Source: Ceratodon purpureus (lineage: Eukaryota; Streptophyta; Bryopsida; Pseudoditrichales; Ditrichaceae). Taken from it: 64,000 nucleotides of DNA. The stretch spans positions 186,001-250,000 of the forward strand of contig CM026427.1 in the NCBI GenBank assembly GCA_014871385.1, written 5' to 3'. Position 1 is the first letter of the stretch. Each line of letters starts with the position of its first letter. The notes beneath the pieces were generated by a model. It had not been told where the DNA came from. It did no database searches and saw only the letters and a list, made by a program, of their open reading frames with translations. Below are positions 59,023 to 64,000 of the stretch, piece after piece. The position numbers and the translations under genes were made by a program.

Positions 59023-59981
59023 CAATTACAAATGTAGGAAGTAAAGGGCCGTCACTTCAAAATCCACAAAAACATGTATACATTGAGAGGATTGGGTCAC
59101 TAGATGAAGATTGAATTCTGAGATAGAGAGATTGCAAGTAGGATCCCTCAACGGATTGTCCATAGAGAGGGGATCAAATTTCAGAGTGTAGCATGCCTAC
59201 TTCCTGTATCAATGAGATCACAGGAGAAGTAGAGGAGCATTGAGCGCTGAATGTGGAGAGGAGAGGAACTAGCTGTTGAGGGGGACATTGTTAGCGGGGG
59301 AGCTTAGAGAGCATTCTGTGAGAATCTGAGAGCTTGAGAGAGACTCGAGGGTGAAGGGCCGGAGCAATGGGGGCCAGGTGCAGGGCAGTCGAGTGAGGGA
59401 AGACCACTGTGGGAGTTCATTCCGAGGTTACTGCAACGGTTGTGACCTGCGAGGGAGAGAAGTGAGCAACTTGTGAGAGGAGGGCCGACAAGGGTGAGAA
59501 GCAGCCGTGAACGTGAGAGATCAGGGAAAGTAAGAACGAGGTGAGAGTTAGGAGCAACCTGAGAGGCAGGAAGAGAGTGGGGACCGTGAGTGCCGAGAGA
59601 ATTCTGAGTTACCTATGATAAGAGATGAGGTAAGAGAGAATCAAACATTTGAACCAAAAAAAAGGAACAAGAGAGTGAGAGAGTTAGGAGCGTCCTGAGA
59701 GATGGAACCGAATTCAGAGTGAGTGCGACGAGAGATCTGAGGGGACCTGTGAGAAGTGAGCGAGTTGAGACAGTAGCAAATAGAAAGAAAAAAAAAACGA
59801 GGAAGGGACTGAAAGGGTTAGAGAGAGACCTGAGAAGGTGGGTAGATTTGGACAGAGAGTGCGAGGAGAGATCTGAGGGACCTGTGAGGCGGACGGGGCC
59901 ATCGACCATTGGCTTAGAGAGGAACAAGAGGCAAACGAGTATCAAATCTCACTGGTACTGGGACTCTTGGAGGAAACTTAC

Positions 59982-61935
59982 ATGAGAAGACTCCTTGGCT
60001 TGGTTGGAGCAACGTGGGCAAGCATTCAGGACAGCAACAGGGGACTCCGCTACGGATTTCGTCGCTGGACAACATATATCTTAGGCTGGCAGGAGCGTCG
60101 TGAGGAGGGCAGGGAAGATGGCTTCCCAGGGTGGCTCAATGAGCTCCTGCGAAGACACATCTGGCCAGATCCACCCCTTGCAAGCAATGGACGGCAACGC
60201 ACTATGGCCACCAGTCCGTGGACGCTCAATGGCGGGCTGCCCCTCCCTGCAAGCGGCCATGACGACGATGGTGCAGGAAGGGTTGTGCGACGTGCCAACA
60301 GACAGGCCGCAAGGGAGCAGCGAGCAAGATGGCTTCGGCTGGAGCAGAGTGAACTTGGCCGCAATGGATCAGGGCTGGGAGCAGCGAACGGCGGGGAGGG
60401 AGGCGAGGGATCCGCAAGTGCAACGAACAGGGGAGGAAGGGGGCGCGGGGGCGCTCTTGCAAGGGGCGGTAGCACCGGCCGAGGGCGTGCGCAACCATCA
60501 GCAGGTGTAGAACTTGGCATGCGGGGGCTGGCTGCAGCAACCGCAATGGTCAACGCTGCACCAGGGTTGGGACTGCCAACCTACGCATGGGCAGCCACGC
60601 TCAACGCAGCTGCCGCGGCACTCAATGCGGGATCCAGGCTCGCAACCGCAGGCAGGGGCGAAGGGCAGCGAGGCGGTGGTGAGGAAGCGGGCACGCTTCC
60701 AGACGGCGTTGTCGGGCGAGGACTCGTGGTGCGAGGAGGACGCCTGCACCGAAGTCCGCGAAGAGTATCCCCTCCCTCAGTCCCTGGAGGCCGCCCCGAG
60801 CCCTCTCAGGGCGCTTGAGCAAGGTGAGCCTTTGAATCCCCCACCTGCCCTAAGATTCCACGACCTGCATCCAAACAATCCAAGGCACAAAGGAGAATCA
60901 TCAGGGGAAAAAATAGGAAAGGAGATGAACTCTTCCTCTGAGGAATCATCAAGTGAGGAAGACGACAATGTCATTGGAGAAGATTGCGAGGGAGGGGGAG
61001 GAATGGCTTACGGAGAGGGCGGGGGCTTACTAGTTACGTTGACTGCAAGCGAAAAGGAGGCAAGGAAAATGAACATATCAGGGAGGGACTTCGGAGAGGA
61101 GTTGGACAGTGAAGGGGAAAGAGGGCGAGGGAGGGGGAGAGGTCAGCGAGGGGCAAGAGGGGCCAGGGGGAGAGGGCAACGAGGCGGTGGTGAGAACGAG
61201 GTGAGAAAGGCAGGGGTAGAGGAGTGCGGAGGAGGGGGCGTTGACAGTGAAGGGGGAAGCGGGAGAGGGAGGGGGAGAGGCCGGCGAGGAGCGAGAGGGG
61301 GCGCCGTGAGGGGACAGCGTGCGAGAGGCAGAGGTCGCGGCTGCGAGGGGGCAGGGGTAGAGGAAGTGAGGGGAGATGGGATCACAGGAACGGAGAGCAC
61401 TGTGAGAGAGGCGCGAGAGGAAGGCGGGGCAGACGGGGAGGCTGCAACAGATTAGAAGGGGACTGCACGGGACGGCGAAGTGAGGGAGCGAGCGGAAGCG
61501 AGGCTGGAGAGAGTGGCGATTCAGGGAAGAGGGGCTTTGGCTGAACCAGAAGGGGAGAGCGGCCTCAGAGTAGGAGAAGAAGAGGGTTGTGAGCTGGGAA
61601 TTGTTGGACGAAGTTGGGGTAGAGGGAAGGGGCAAGGGAGGGGTAGGGGGAGAGGAAGCGAGCCTGTTGAGCCGAGCGGGGAGGAGGGCGAGGGCACAGT
61701 TGCAGCGCCGAGGGGGCGGAGACGGGGGAGCCGGGTGGGCCTGGGTCTAGGGGTGGGGCAGGGAGGCGTGGAGCTCGTGGAGGTGGGGTTGTTGAAGAAA
61801 ATCCAAGCAACCAAGGCAGGGGTCGTGGTGGTGCAGGCAAAGGACGGGGTACGACTGGGCCCAAGAAACCCAAGAAGATTCAGCCAAGCTCAATTGAGGA
61901 TTTGTTTAGGGAGGAGACTTAAGTCACACATGTAG
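59982..61935 (+). pseudogene. RG-rich and acidic N-terminal region of the piggyBac transposase, frame-broken
   Basis: Successive frames cover this GC-rich block: 59982-60818 (GFRRWTTYILGWQERREEGR, then Arg/Gly/Ala-rich), a frame overlapping it and running to 61455 (acidic NSSSEESSSEEDDN, then GRGRGRGQRGARGARGRG repeats), another to 61935, and finally the frame of the transposase itself (TTGPKKPKKIQPSS, stop at 61920). The acidic Ser/Glu run is typical of piggyBac N-termini; the long RG repeats are not. Frame changes are probably due to slippage in the repeats, so the intact gene was likely longer than what remains. Splicing could also explain some changes. Confidence 0.45.
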
Positions 61936-62003
61936 AGACGTACAGTCATGAGACTGATTCATTTTCTGGTCCACAGCCTGGTGTCAAAATAGACTTTGAC
62001 AAG

Positions 62004-63416
62004 GTGCCATCTCCCTTGGGCCTTTTCCACGGATTTTTTCCTGTATCAACCTTGAAGAGGATTGCCACTGAAACCAATCGGTATGCAGCTGAGATTGTAA
62101 AGGAGGATGGTAGTACTAGGGGTGGGCTACATTGGAGCCCCGTGACACATAGAGACTTAGAGGGTTATCTCTCTATCCGCATGTTCATGTCCCTCAAAAA
62201 ACTTCATAATCTCAGACTTTATTGGTCACGTGACCAGGTTCTTTACCATTGTCTCATCATCTCTTCCATGATGTCTAGAGACCGTTTTGAGGCTATTAGA
62301 AGGTGTTTACACTTGACCCCCGATTCCGTGAGAGAGGGTGAGAAGAGTGACCCCAACTATGACAAAATCTGGAAAGTTAGGTGGTTGGCTAATGAGGTTC
62401 GCCATGCTTGTGCCACATTATGGAATCCTAATGTGGCACTAACCGTGGATGAGACAATGATCCGTTACAAGGGCAAGTATTGTCCTATAAGACAATACAT
62501 GCCAAAGAAGCCCACTAAATTTGGTGTCAAAGTATGGGTTTTGGCGGATTCCCGTGCCAAATATGTACTAAACTTTGATGTCTATTGCGGGGCAAGTACG
62601 AAGTATGGAGAGAAGAAGAAGAAGGATAGTGGGAAGGGAGTGGGCAAGCAAGGTGGGGATGTGGTGAAGAATTTGGTGAAGGACTTGCATCACCGAAAGC
62701 ACCTTGTAGTAGTGGACAATTATTTTACCTCCATTTCCTTATTCACTACTCTTCTAGAGGATGGGGTTTTTGCTACAGGGACAGCCAGGGCAGATCGCAA
62801 GGGGCTTCCCCTTTAATTGACAAACAAGACCGAAAATGCAAAACACCATCAAGGATGGTATGATTTTCGGTTTCATTCTTCTGGCAAGCTATGTTGTTTA
62901 GTTTGGATGGATAAAAAGCCCGTTTTGCTTTTATCCACCCATGCTTTGCTAAGAATGCCCTCGGGGAAGCCTCTTTATGTATGGAGATTGGTGGATGGAG
63001 AGAAGAAGAAGATTCCTACCACTCCCATCTACCTTGAGTATACAAAAGAGATGAGGGGGGTTGACGTTGCTGACCAGTTGAGGGGGGCCTATTCCTTGTT
63101 ATCTAAAAGCCACAAGTGGTGGCATAGGGTGCTAGATTTTTTGCTTGACACCGCCTTCATCAACTCATGGATTATCCATTCTGAGGTATCGTATTGGCAT
63201 GGTGTAGAGCCTCTCACTCATTTGGATTTTCATCTACAACTAGCCCAGCAACTAGGTGCATGCATGCCTGGGCCACGGCTTTGCACTTCAACAATTTCTC
63301 CACTTGAGCCATTGGCTCATGGCACGTTGACATCAAGGAAGAGACGGGTATGCTGGGTATGTGGAGTTAGGACAAACAAGACATGTCTAGGATGTGCAGG
63401 GTTGTTTATTTGTTAG
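62004..63416 (+). pseudogene. piggyBac-type transposase (DDE_Tnp_1_7), nearly intact
   Basis: Cut-and-paste transposase expected to act at TTAA sites. The same frame opens at 61923 (VTHVETYSHETDSF) and runs to 63416, broken by one stop (TAA at 62814). Catalytic region: ALTVDETMIRYKGKYCPIRQ near 62436 (first Asp), HLVVVDNYFTSISLFTTLL near 62701 (second Asp) and MRGVDVADQLRGAYS near 63052 (third Asp). The N-terminal RRCLHLTPDS and the HKWWHRVLDFLLDTAFINSW segment also fit the family. The C-terminus has a Cys-rich zinc-binding domain (CWVCGVRTNKTCLGCAGLFIC is its core; Cys spacing C-x2-C...C-x2-C). With a single stop it looks young or recently active. PiggyBac is common in animals and rare in reports from land plants. 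Confidence 0.85.
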
Positions 63417-63419
63417 GGT

Positions 63420-64000
63420 GAATGTTATTTTTCCATTCACCGAGCATTTAGGAGGTGATTTTTTATCAAGCTCATCTCCATGTTTTTGGAGGAAAAAAAA
63501 AAAACCAGGAGAGGAAGACCATACAGAGTAGAGGATTTTATTTATTTCAAAAAATAAAAAATAAAAAAAATTGAAAACAGTGAAGAAATGGCAGTCGGCT
63601 GGGAGCTCAGGTCGCACAGAGTTTAGCTGCCGGGAGGGATTTGAGGGGACGGAGCAGTGAGGCCGATACTGTTCACTTTCAGTGGACATGGGCCGTTATT
63701 GTCCACTGTCAGTGGACTTCGACTTTTATCCGCTGGGTGGGGCCACCGCGGGTTCGCATCGCCACGCGGCACCCTCGCTGCCTCCCCTCGCACACTCACC
63801 GCGGGAAGAGAGACCCTCGCAACGGCCCCTTGCTGACGCAGCGTGGCCCGCCTGCCCGGGCACCAACTTTTTTTATTTTTTTGAGGGACTTCAGGAGGAA
63901 GGCACTACGCGGGTCAGCGTGGACCCTCCTGCCCGCCCCCTCGGTTTCCGAACCCCAAGCTTCAGAGGCACGCCGAGCTCAACATGGGCAGCTCATGTGC
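63420..64000. other. 3' flank of the piggyBac transposase
   Basis: Contains A-rich tracts near 63495 and 63550 and a repeated GTCCACTGTCAGTGGAC palindrome near 63700. From about 63720 it becomes GC-rich. No gene is supported and no TTAA-adjacent end was found. Confidence 0.45.

Larger units (their letters stand above)
58349..64000 (+). mobile_element. piggyBac-superfamily element, left end to beyond the window
   Basis: The left end is set at CCCCTAAACGCCTAAACGACC after TTAA, because the dispersed repeat shared with 41.6 kb stops there. It contains an RG-rich and acidic coding region (59982-61935) and a piggyBac transposase (62004-63416). No right end (GGGG followed by TTAA) is visible after the transposase, so it probably lies past 64000. 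The long 5' part (59100-61900) is strikingly purine-rich on the plus strand. An alternative is that the left end at 58349 belongs to another non-autonomous copy and the autonomous element starts further right. Confidence 0.55.

Noticed and set aside
61078-61873. Minus-strand Pro/Ser/Leu-rich frames opposite the RG-repeat region
   Set aside because: They are the complement of the GRG repeats and carry no motif.
58345-63420. Treating the piggyBac element as complete within the window
   Set aside because: No GGGG-TTAA type right end is visible after the transposase, so only the left end is claimed.

Overview
The window reads as nuclear DNA of a green plant or a streptophyte relative such as a charophyte, bryophyte or fern; I cannot name the species. 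Three host genes point that way: a leucine-rich-repeat protein resembling the plastid EMB2004 family, a plastid-type acyl carrier protein with a transit peptide, and a membrane transporter of the PIN-LIKES/auxin-efflux-carrier family. Two of them have many short GT-AG introns. The rest is mostly AT-rich intergenic DNA filled with transposon remains.

Layout. 1-9.8 kb is a decayed Mutator-like (MULE-type) transposase gene, split by two later insertions: a solo LTR (2715-3531, 5-bp target duplication) and a 4.5-kb hAT-type element (3615-8092, 8-bp target duplication) with very GC-rich arms and no transposase. 9.8-19.4 kb holds gene remnants, a 389-bp MITE with a TA duplication (12304-12692) and a strong palindrome near 15.96 kb. 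19.4-22.6 kb is a decayed PIF/Harbinger pair: a transposase on plus and a Myb/SANT-like partner remnant on minus. 23.2-30.1 kb is the EMB2004-like gene (19 exons, about 597 residues, open frame throughout). 31.6-32.1 kb is a broken nitronate monooxygenase fragment. 32.9-33.7 kb is a GC-rich/poly-T tandem array. 33.7-37.8 kb and 44.5-46.3 kb hold coding-like remains I do not recognise. 40.46-40.89 kb is the intronless acyl carrier protein gene. 48.9-55.0 kb is the transporter gene (12 exons, minus strand). 56.5-58.1 kb holds two TTAA-flanked elements, one inside the other, and 58.35 kb to the window end is a piggyBac-superfamily element with a nearly whole transposase.

How it fits together. 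The two spliced genes and the acyl carrier protein gene look functional and plastid-related (transit-like N-termini are inferred, not proven). The transposon families form a readable insertion history: the solo LTR and hAT element interrupt the MULE gene, and the piggyBac element interrupts a dispersed repeat whose other copy at 41.6 kb lacks the insertion. All exon models and element ends were read by eye from splice sites, frame and repeats; no database search was possible.
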